Below are positions 51,585 through 60,800 of a DNA stretch of 64,000 nt, piece after piece. The translations under genes were made by a program, and so were the position numbers. Positions within the stretch are counted from its first letter, which is position 1, and each line of letters begins with the position of its first letter. The DNA comes from Actinoplanes auranticolor (GTDB lineage Bacteria > Actinomycetota > Actinomycetes > Mycobacteriales > Micromonosporaceae): NCBI RefSeq assembly GCF_018332655.1, contig NZ_BOQL01000055.1, positions 1 to 64,000 of the forward strand, given 5' to 3'. Under the pieces are notes generated by a model, which saw only the letters and a list, made by a program, of their open reading frames with translations, was not told the DNA's origin and did not search any database.

Positions 51585-52010
51585 ATGCAGATGACCTGTC
51601 CGAAGTGTCATGGCGAGATGCGGGTTTACGAGCGCAGCGGCGTCACGGTCGACCAGTGCACCGAGTGCCGCGGAATCTTCCTCGACCGCGGTGAGCTGGA
51701 GAAGCTCTTCGAGGCCGAGGCCAACTGGAGCGGATCGGGAGCGCCCGCCGCTCCGCGTCCCGCGCAGGCCCCGCCCGTGGCTCCGCAGCCGGGTGGCTAC
51801 GCCCCGCCGCCGCCGCACGGTGGTGGCTACGCGTCCCCGCCACCGCCGCCCGGGTACGGCCAGCCGGCGTACCCCGCCGCGGCCCCCTACGGCGCGCAGC
51901 AGCCGCAGTACGCCGCCGGTCACCACGGCCACTACCGCCAGCAGGGCCACCACGGTCACTACCGCGGCCGCAAGAAGCACAAGGGCTTCCTGAACGAGTT
52001 CTTCGGCTGA
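51585..52010 (+). CDS. TFIIB-like zinc ribbon protein
   Basis: 141 residues. A zinc ribbon (TCPKCHGEM ... QCTECRGIFLDRGELEKL) matches the zf-TFIIB family found in small bacterial proteins. The rest is a flexible Gly/Pro/Tyr-rich tail (YAPPPPHGGG-type repeats) ending in a His/Lys-rich tract (GHHGHYRQQGHHGHYRGRKK). DNA or RNA binding is possible; function unknown. Confidence 0.82.
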   Translation: MQMTCPKCHGEMRVYERSGVTVDQCTECRGIFLDRGELEKLFEAEANWSGSGAPAAPRPAQAPPVAPQPGGYAPPPPHGGGYASPPPPPGYGQPAYPAAAPYGAQQPQYAAGHHGHYRQQGHHGHYRGRKKHKGFLNEFFG

Positions 52011-52088
52011 GCTCACTCGCGGGACGTCGCTGTCCCACCCGTGCCCTCTGGATGCGGGCGGGACAGCGGCGTGCCAAGGTGCTGAGTC

Positions 52089-52775
52089 ATGGGACTTCCC
52101 GCGCCGGACACCCTCGCCGCGGCCTTGACCGCCGCCTATGCGGGTGTGACCACCGTCGTCCGCGACCTCGACGACTTCGACCTGCTGCTGCCGTCGGGCT
52201 GCCGCGGCTGGACGGTCTGCGACCTGCTGCTGCACCTGAGCCTCGATCCGCAGCGGGCCCTGGTCGCCTTCGCCACCCCCGCCGACGGACCGGCCGACAC
52301 CGACTACGTCACCTACTTCCGGTCGTTCCCGGGGGCGGGCGAGAGCAGCGCCATCGCGCACGCTCAGTGGGTCCGCCGGACGGCATCGGCTTTCACCCGG
52401 CCGAGCGGCGTCGTCGAGCGCTGGACGGAGACGGTCGCCGCCGCCGGGTACGCAGCCGGCCGGGCCGACCCGGCGAGCCTGATCCGTACGCAGAACCTCG
52501 TGCTGCCGGTCCCGGATTTCATCGCCACCCTGGTCACCGAGGCGGTCATCCACCATCTCGACCTGATCGTGTCGTTGCCCGACGCGCCGGACCCGGCGCC
52601 CGAGGCCGTGGCGATCGCGATGTCCACGGTGGACGGCCTTGCCGGGGGCGACGGTCTGCCGCCGCACTGGTCCGAGCGTGAAGCCCTGCTCAAGTGCTCG
52701 GGCCGCGAAGAGCTGACGGCCGGCGACCGCGAAGCACTGGGGGAACGCGCGGAGCTCTTCCCGCTGCTGAGCTGA
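52089..52775 (+). CDS. Maleylpyruvate isomerase N-terminal (mycothiol-dependent/DinB-like) protein
   Basis: 228 residues. The N-terminal DinB-like four-helix bundle (LAAALTAAYAGVTTVVRDL, DFDLLLPSGCRGWTVCDLLLHL) matches TIGR03083-type proteins, which often use mycothiol or bind metal through His residues. The C-terminal part (DAPDPAPEAVAIAMSTVDGLAG) is shorter than in maleylpyruvate isomerases. Substrate unknown. The convergent SUKH protein ends four bases past its stop. Confidence 0.78.
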   Translation: MGLPAPDTLAAALTAAYAGVTTVVRDLDDFDLLLPSGCRGWTVCDLLLHLSLDPQRALVAFATPADGPADTDYVTYFRSFPGAGESSAIAHAQWVRRTASAFTRPSGVVERWTETVAAAGYAAGRADPASLIRTQNLVLPVPDFIATLVTEAVIHHLDLIVSLPDAPDPAPEAVAIAMSTVDGLAGGDGLPPHWSEREALLKCSGREELTAGDREALGERAELFPLLS

Positions 52776-52779
52776 CGAC

Positions 52780-54012
52780 CTACCAGGTGCCGTCGTCGCG
52801 GACGCGTTCCGCCGGGCCGTCCCCGGTCAGCAGGCTGAGCAGGCCCTCGTCCAGGGTCTCGCCCAGGAACCACTCGCCGCCCTGATCCAGGGCGAACAAC
52901 CGGCCGCGCTCGTCGATCGCCACGATCGCGTCGCCCTTGGCCTCCACGCCGAGCGGGAACAGCGGCGCCCCGATCACCTCGGCGAACTCCCCCAGCACGT
53001 CGGCCGAGTGGGCCGCCGCCACCGGCTCGAGGTTGAGCCAGCGGACCCAGCGGCGTACCCCCGGGCCGCGCAGGCCGCAGAAGATGCCCGGGAAATCCAT
53101 GATCGCCGCCCGGGCGGCCGGGAACGGCACGTGCCGGAACCGCAGGCCGGGCACGTTGACCACGTCGTCGATCATCCCGTCGGCCAGGACTTCGGCCACC
53201 ACCGGCTGCATCGGGCGCCAGCCGGCGTCGGCGAGAGCCCCGGCGACCTGGTCCGGGAAGCGACCGGGCTGGGCGATGTTCTCCGAGTACGGCCGGAAGG
53301 GCTCCACGAACGCCAGATGCGACCAGGGCAGCAGCGCGAAGTCGACGAGGGTCAGGATGCACGACTCGCACGGCCGCGCCACGGTCGCGCCCAGCGGGTC
53401 ACCCCGGTCCCGGACGTAGTAGGCCTCGAAGTCGGCGGTGCGCAGCCACGCGCGGGCCTCATCCAGCGTCAACGGCTCACCGCGCTGCCGGTCGGCCTCG
53501 TGCAGGGCGTCGGAGAGCACGATCAGCTCGGCGTGCCGCTCGGTGCCGCGGACCGTCCGTCCCGGCTCCAGACTCGTCAGGTAGGCCCGTACCAGCGGGT
53601 GGTGGTTGATCTCCTGGTCGCCCTTGGCACCGCGGGCGATGAAGAGCCGGCCGTCGACGGTCAGGTGCGCGGCCGTGGTGGGCGTCGGCCGGCGGCGGGC
53701 GTTGCGGCGCAGCTCCACCTCGGGATCAACCGTGCGGCGCTGGGCGACCACGTCCGGCTGGTGGGTGCGGTAGAGCTCGGCGATCACCTCGGCGGGCACG
53801 CCCGGGTACGTGGACAGGGCGCCGGTCCGGCGGTCGATGACAGTGCGGGCGCCGTCACCGGGGATGGGCAGCACGGTCGGCGGCTGTTTGGTCCAGACCA
53901 CAAAACCGAGGTCGAACTCGGAGACCATGGGCAGGCATTCGTACCCCCGGCGCTCGGTCTCGCTGCGCGCCCAGCCGGCGGCGATCTCCTCGGCGTCCTC
54001 CCGCGTGATCAT
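52780..54012 (-). CDS. Imm35-like / YwqJ-type deaminase / SUKH-3 fusion protein
   Basis: 410 residues from ATG 54012. Residues 1-90 resemble the YrhB/Imm35 immunity domain (EDAEEIAAGWARSE, VIDRRTGALSTYPGVP). Residues 110-235 are a cytidine deaminase-like YwqJ domain with both zinc motifs, H160-A-E162 and P214-C215-E-S-C218. Residues 245-410 are SUKH-3 (ALADAGWRP, DFPGIFCGL, VGAPLFPLG-like IGAPLFPLG, GEWFLGETLDEGLLSLL). No secretion signal. It is divergent from the toxin operon with 115 bp between the starts. It may protect against a deaminase, or itself act as an enzyme. Confidence 0.8.
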   Translation of the reverse strand: MITREDAEEIAAGWARSETERRGYECLPMVSEFDLGFVVWTKQPPTVLPIPGDGARTVIDRRTGALSTYPGVPAEVIAELYRTHQPDVVAQRRTVDPEVELRRNARRRPTPTTAAHLTVDGRLFIARGAKGDQEINHHPLVRAYLTSLEPGRTVRGTERHAELIVLSDALHEADRQRGEPLTLDEARAWLRTADFEAYYVRDRGDPLGATVARPCESCILTLVDFALLPWSHLAFVEPFRPYSENIAQPGRFPDQVAGALADAGWRPMQPVVAEVLADGMIDDVVNVPGLRFRHVPFPAARAAIMDFPGIFCGLRGPGVRRWVRWLNLEPVAAAHSADVLGEFAEVIGAPLFPLGVEAKGDAIVAIDERGRLFALDQGGEWFLGETLDEGLLSLLTGDGPAERVRDDGTW

Positions 54013-54127
54013 CTGAACCCCTGTCGCCCCGCATCCGTGTGCGGAGGTGAAACTACCGGACCACGACGCGTCGCGCCGCCCGGTAGGGTCACCTCGATCG
54101 ATGGTCGGGTGCCGGGGGAGGACGACC

Positions 54128-54550
54128 GTGGCGGACATGGCGGATCGCGATGCCAACCACGCGCTGCGAGCGCGCTTCGACGACGTGTACGGGCAGTACC
54201 AGCGGCTGCGGTCCGGAATGGACGACATCCAGCAGCGGCTGACCGACCTGCAGGTCAGCGCGGAGTCGGAGGACGGCCTGATCCGCGCGACGGTGGGTCC
54301 CCGCGGCCAGCTGATCGACCTGCGCCTCGACCGCCGGATCTACCGCGACATGGACGCCGCCGAGCTGGGCCGCAAGATCGTCGACACCACGGCCAAGGCG
54401 GCCGCGCAGGTGGCCGAGCAGGTCCAGCAGATCATGGCCGGCTACCTGCCGGCCGACTCGGGCCCGATGCAGTTCATCCGGGACAACAACTTCGGCTCAC
54501 TGCTGCGCCGGCAGGACGCGATCATGCGCGAGGCGGACGGCGATGACTGA
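54128..54550 (+). CDS. YbaB/EbfC family protein of the toxin operon
   Basis: 140 residues from GTG 54128, with GGGAGG 7 nt upstream. YbaB fold: N-terminal helix (ARFDDVYGQYQRLRSGMDDIQQRL), then SEDGLIRATVGPRGQLIDLRLDRRIY, and a C-terminal helix with AAQVAEQVQQIMAGYL. In Micromonosporaceae such genes stand first in operons of WXG100 and polymorphic-toxin genes; the role there is unknown. Its last 8 bases overlap the next gene. Confidence 0.85.
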   Translation: MADMADRDANHALRARFDDVYGQYQRLRSGMDDIQQRLTDLQVSAESEDGLIRATVGPRGQLIDLRLDRRIYRDMDAAELGRKIVDTTAKAAAQVAEQVQQIMAGYLPADSGPMQFIRDNNFGSLLRRQDAIMREADGDD

Positions 54551-54875
54551 CGAACTCTGGCTCGACGGCAACCGGGTGGCCGGCGGCGGACGCGACCTGG
54601 CCTCGGCCGGCAAGCACCTGATCGCGGAGCGCTCCGGCCCGGGCGCCGAGCTGGCCGCGATGAGCGGCGGACGCCCGTGGGGCAACGACGAGATCGGCCA
54701 GGCCTTCGAGAAGAACTACCGCCCGATCGAGCAGCAGGTGCTGCTGGCCTGGGAAAAGCTCGGCCTGTACGTCGAGGGCCTGGGCGAGGCGGTGGTCGAG
54801 ACGGTCCGTGAGGCCACCGAGACGGACCACCAAGCAGGCGCCCAGGTGGAGCGGACGTACAGGAACCGCTCGTGA
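54543..54875 (+). CDS. WXG100-like ESX secretion partner
   Basis: 110 residues, helical hairpin of the WXG100 superfamily: helix 1 (GNRVAGGGRDLASAGKHLIAERS), a W-G turn (RPWGNDEIGQAF), helix 2 (QQVLLAWEKLGLYVEGLGEAVVETVREAT). Such small proteins pair with, or are co-secreted with, larger type VII substrates. The ATG overlaps the YbaB gene; the stop overlaps the GTG of the giant gene by four bases, so all three are one operon. Confidence 0.85.
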   Translation: MTDELWLDGNRVAGGGRDLASAGKHLIAERSGPGAELAAMSGGRPWGNDEIGQAFEKNYRPIEQQVLLAWEKLGLYVEGLGEAVVETVREATETDHQAGAQVERTYRNRS

Positions 54876-57800
54876 CCATCCTGCCCAGCCCCATCCCCCA
54901 CCCGCTCGACTACATGCCGTTCGACGTGCCCGGCTGGGCCTACGAGGCACTCGAGTGGGTGGTCGGCTTCGACTGGCCGGAAGGCAACGAGAAGACCACG
55001 TGGGAGGTCGCCGACCGCTGGTACGCGGTCGCCCAGCGCCTGTCCCAGCCCCGCGACGAGGCGTACGACGCGGCCGGTCAGGTGCTCGCCGGGTACGGCG
55101 GAGCGGGCGCACTGGCCTTCAAGGGCGCCTGGGACCAGCTGTCCGCGGAGGAGAACGCGCCGCTCAACTCCCTCCTGGCCATCGCGGAGGAGCTGGGCAA
55201 ACTCGTCGAGGAATGCGGCTGCGACATCGAGGGCGCCAAACTCGAGGCCTGGATTGAGATCGGCATCTTCCTGATCGAGCTGATCGGCATGGCGGTCGCC
55301 GTGGCCCTGACGCTCGGCGCGGCGTCCCCGGTGGCGGGCGGCCTGATCGCGGCGACCCGGCTGGCCATCCAGCAGATCTTCAAGCGGCTGGTCCAGCAGC
55401 TCAGCAAGAAGGCGATCAAGAAGTCGCTGCAGGAGGCCGGGCAGCGGGCGGCCAAGCAGCTCACCACCAAGGCGGGCCTGAAGAGTCTCGGCAGGGAAGC
55501 CTTCAAGGAGGGCTTCGACGAGATGCGGGAGGAGATCGCCACCAACGGGGCGATCCAGGCGTACCAGAACTCGACCGGGCGGGCGCACGGCTTCGACGTG
55601 AAGGAACTCGGGATGTCGGCGGCCGGCGGGTTCGCGGGCGGGTTCGCGGCGAGCGGGGCAGGCATCGGCAAGGGCGACCACGGTGGCGGCGGGATGACCC
55701 GCGGGATGGCCGCCGAGGTGCTCGGTGAGTTCGGCGGGGCGGCGGTCACCGGGAACCTGCCGGATCTCGAGAGTGTGGCCAAATCGGCCAGTTCGGGGGC
55801 CAGCGGGGCGCTGATGGACGGGGCCCGGACGGGTTTTGCGGACGGGCTGTCCGATCAGGTCGGCAACCTAGGGGTGCCGGGTGGGGTTGATCTCGGGTCG
55901 GGGCCTTCGACGGGGGATGGAGGTGGGGCGGGGCCGTTGTCGTCGGTTTCCTCGCCTGGGCCTTCCTCGGCGGGGTCTTCCTCGGGTGGGCCGCCTGTGA
56001 CCGGGTCTTCTGCGGATTCCGGGCCGTGGGCTGCGTTTGCGTCCTTGTCGGTTTCGTCCGATCCGACGTCATCCGCTAGTGGGTCTTCGGCTGGGCCGGT
56101 GTCCGTTTCGGCGGATGGCGGTTCGCGGTCGGCTGATGCGACTTCGGCGATCTATTCGGCTCCGGCGCCGTCCGGTGGGGTCAATCTGTCGAGCCTTGCA
56201 CCGGTGGTTGATGCGCCTTCTTCGGTGGCGGGGGATGCCGGGGTTTCCGGGTCTTCGGCTGCTTCGGGGGTTGCTGCGGCTTCCGGTGGGTCGGCGGGTT
56301 CCAGCGCGACCGGTGGGGTTGCCGGGTCGTCGCCCGGTGGACTTGCTGGACCCGCGCCCGGTGGCCTTGGCGGGTCGGCTTCGGTTGGCGGGGTGTCCGG
56401 GTCGGCTGGGCCTATCGGGCTTGGTTCTTCCTCGCCGGCTGGTTACAGCGGCGGTGGGGGGTCGGTGTCGGCCGGGGCTGTGACCTCCGGATCCGGTCCT
56501 TCGGTGACCGGATCCTCGGCGTCTTCCGCGGCCGGCCCTTCGGTTACGGGCGCCTCGGCATCCGCTGCGGGTGGTAGTAGTGCGGCCGGCGGGTCTCCCT
56601 CCGGCAACGGGTCGTCCGTCAGTTCCGGTCCTCGGTCTGCCGCACCCGCGGGTGGCCTCAGTCCGTGGTCTCCCTTCGGGACGGACACATCGGGCAACGG
56701 GAGCACGCCTGCCGCGACCCGGAGTCCCGGGATCGACCTGAGTTCGCACACGGACACCCCGGCCCGGCCGAACGTCGCCACTCCGAACCCGTCACCGCCC
56801 GGGAACGGAAGCTCTCCCCTCAGCACCGGCACCCACCCGACGCCGGTCTCCACCACACCGACCAGCCCAAACGTCACGTCCCCCACCGGGATCAGAAACG
56901 CCACCACGCCCCTAGGCACCGGTCCCGCGCCCACCGGGGCTGCTCCTAACGTCACCGCGCCCGGTCCCATTCTCACCGCGCCCACCGCGCCCGGTCCCCA
57001 CATCACCGCACCTACCGCGCCCGGTCCCAACGTCACCGCGCCCACCGTGCCAAGTTCCAACATCACCGCGTCGGCCGGACCAGGTCCCAACATCACCGCA
57101 CCCATCGCGCCCGGTCCGAATGTCACGTCGCCGCGGACGGGTCCTGACGACCTGACGCCGGCGGGGACCGGTCCGGATCGCGTGTCGCCGCGGACCAGTC
57201 CCGATCCCGCCTCGCCGGTCGGGGTGGCGCCGGTTTCCGGGGCTGTCCGGGGCTCGGCTGCGGTTGATGTCTCGGCGCCGGCCGCCGGCGGGACCGGGAC
57301 CAGTGTGCTGCCGGGGCGGACCGAGCCCGGTGGACCCGCTCCGAGCTCCCCGCCCGCGCGAGCTCCGCAGGTGCCCGGGCCCCGGGACGGGGCTGTGGAC
57401 GTACCGTCGCGGTTGAGCGGGACCACGACGCATCCGGCGGTCCTGGTCGCGGCCGGACCCGCCGGTCCCGGCCGGGGATTGCCGCCGCAGACGGCGGCCG
57501 AGGCCGAAGTGGACGGTTATCTCGAGCACGTCGCCGCGCTGCGCCAGTCCTATGCGACGCATCGTCACCGCGAAGTCGTCGACGCGATCCAGAACAAGGC
57601 GGAGAGCGCGCGCCGCCGGGCCCGGAGCGCTCGGCGGTCGACCCGGGTCGCGCGGTTCCTCAAGTTCGATCCGCACATGGCCGCGTACTTCCAGGCCCAC
57701 GTCGACGTGGCGACCGCGGAAGCCGAGCGTGCCGAGGCGCAAGTGGCCGCGCTCAAGGATCCGTTGTGGCAGCCGCCGCCCGGGACCATCACCGACGTCA

Positions 57801-60800
57801 GACCGCAGGACTGGCACCGGGCCAATGAGGACCGGGGCCGGCTGACGCGCGGCGGGGTGACCTTCGGTAACCGGTCGGTGCTCACCGGCAACGATCATCC
57901 GCCGCCGATCAGCGCCACCCGCCCCTACGGGACGAAGGGGGGCCTGCGCGAGCCGCTCGCGCAACATCAGATCGACCTGGAAAGCGCGGTGCCCCGCGAC
58001 GGCAACGGCGATCCGGTACGCGGTGCCGACCCGCGCGCGCCATACTTTCAGCTGGTCAACGACGGTGGATCCAAGGCCGATCCGACGCGCGGGATCAACT
58101 GCCAGGACTGCGTGCTGTCGTTCTTCGACACGTACGTGCACGGCCGCCCCCGGGTGTCCGCGCCGCGAACCTTCGATGGCTACGCGGACGGCGACCCGAC
58201 AAACCCGCTCTACGGCGAGGACATCGGCCCGGAACGCGTCGAGCACGCGACCGGCGGCCGCTTCCAGTCCCTGTGCCCAGGCGTCGGCGGTGATCACCCG
58301 GCGGTAGCGGGCCAGAAGATCCAGCAGGCGCTGGGCGACGTGTCGGCGCAGCTGCTGGCGGGTGGCCACGGATCCTTCGCGTTCCTGGTCAACGCGTGGG
58401 AGGGCGGATCGGCGCACGCCTGGGCGGCGGTGAACCAGAACGGCCAGATCCTGTTCGTGGACCCGCAATCGGGCCTGGTCGCACCCCCGGGCACCAGCCT
58501 GTACGGCCACCTGGGCCGCCCGCACGGGTCGAACGTGGTGGCCCTGGACGCGCTGGTGGTGGACGGTCGGGGCAACCCGATGCCGTTCAACGGCAGGCCG
58601 GACGGACTGTGGCGACCGAAGCAGACGACTCTGCCGCCTCCGCCGCCCCGGCCTGCGCCGATCTACTACTCGGCGGCGTACCAGCAAACCACGCCGGCTC
58701 CCTCACCCCAGCCGGCGCCGGGTCCTGGGCCTGACCCGGCACCGTCGCCCTCGCCTGCGCCGCCATCACCCTCGCCGACGCCTGATGTCGCGCCTTCTCC
58801 TGGGCCTGACCCGGCACCGGAGCCGTCGCTCCGGTCTTCGCCTCCGTCGCCCGCGCCTCGGCTCGTCCCGGCCCCCGATGCTGATCTTCCCGACCCCACG
58901 CCGGCTCCCCCGGTGGAGACGCCGGACGTCCAGCTGGCCGATGACCTCGGTCCGGTCAACCAAACCGAGCCGGTCCCGCCGCTGGACCCACGGCCCGGAC
59001 CTGACCCGCGGCCCGGGCCGACGCCGCCGGTCCCGGCACCCGAGCCGACCGTCACGCCGCAGCCCACTCCCAACCCGGTCCCGTCGCCGCGACGCCCGAT
59101 CGACCGCATCGCCGAAGCGCTGGCGCCGAAGCCCGCCCCGGTGGACCGCATCGCGGAAGCGCCGGCTCCCCGGGACCCCCAGCAGCAGACCCGCGCCGGC
59201 ACGCCCGACCCGGATTCGCCGGTTGACGACGCCCTGCGATCGGGCACGCCGGATCGCACATCCGAGGTGGATCCCGCCCGGGCCCAATGGCTGGAGGACA
59301 TGCGGCTGGCCGAGCACGACGCGCGGGAACGCAGGTCGTATCGCGAGTACATGAACCATGCCCGGGCCACGCACGAGGACAACCGGCGCGCCGAGTATGC
59401 GGACTACCTGGTGCGGATCGCCGACGGGCAGCGGATCAAGGTTCTCGACCTGGGCAGGCAGGCGGACGCCGCCCTCGCGTCGGGTTCTGTGCTGCGCGGC
59501 GAGCACCTCCGGGCTGAGGCGCGGCGTACCAGTGAGGACGCCGACGACCTGGAGCTCAAGGCCCGGCAGGTGCTGGCGGGGGAGTTCGCGCCCGAGCGGG
59601 TCGACGTCGAGCCGGCGGACTGGGTCCGGATCAACGATGACGTCGGCACGATGGCCATGGGCGCGGTCGACACCGGGGACCGATCGGCCCTGACCGGCGA
59701 CGACGATCCGCCGCCGGTCGACCAGAGCCGGCCGTACGGGAAACGGGGCGGGTTGCGCGCGCCTCTCGCCGTCCATCAGGTTGATCTGGAAAATGCCATG
59801 CCGCGGGATGCGGACGGCCGGGTGGTACGCCAGGCCGATCCCCGGCAGGGAAAATGGTTCGGCCTGGCGAACGACGGCGGCCCGGCCGCCGACCCGACCC
59901 GCGGCATCAATTGCGTGGACGGCGTGCTGTCGCTGTACGAAACCTATGTGCACGGTCGCCCACGCGTCTCGGCGCCGCGCACATTCGATTCATACGCGTA
60001 CGGCGACCCGACCCGTCCACTGGGCGCCGAGGACAGGGGCCTGGCCCGCATCGAAGACACCGTCCGCGGCGAATTCCAGGGCCTGTGCCCGTACGTGGGC
60101 GGGCTGGACCCGCAGCAGGCGAAACAGGCTGTGGACACGGCTATGACGAACCTGCACAACCACCTGTACAACGCGGGGAACGGCGCTTTCGCCTTCATCG
60201 TGACGGACTCCGAAGAGGGCACAGCGCACGCGTGGGCGGCGGTGAACCAGAACGGCACGATCCTGTTCCTGGATCCGCAAACGGGTCGGCTGTCGGAGGA
60301 AACGCCGCTGTACTCCCACCGCGGAGTAAAGAACGACGGCAATGTGATCTCGATGGACGCGGTGGTGGTGGACGGGCAGGGACGCCCGGCGCCGCTGCCG
60401 TACCACGAGGCCGGGCTGTGGAGCCGGTCATCACTGCAGCCGACCGGTGCCACGCCCGGAAATGCCGACCGGGACCCGGTCGTTCCGCACTCTGGTGATC
60501 CGGCCATCGACCATCCTTCGGAGGCCGATGAGGCCCGCCGAGATGGTGCTGATGTGCGCCGCCCAGAACATCCGACCTCGCCGGCCAGTCCAGCGCACCC
60601 GAGCAGTGCCGATACTCCTCGGGTCAGCGATGACCGACCCAGAGATCAGCTATCAGGCAATCCTGGACCTGAACTTTCAGGAGAGGCTTCAGCCGCTGAA
60701 TCGCGCAATAGCCGTGCCGCCGAAGCTACGGACTCCCTTGGACACGGGTTGGGAGTTCGGACCTCCTCGGAGATAGAGCCCGCCTCGGGCGTAGCAGATC

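Noticed and set aside
56971..57120. CRISPR-like regular 30-bp repeats
   Set aside because: Units are directly adjacent without spacers, in frame, and encode a repeated linker peptide.
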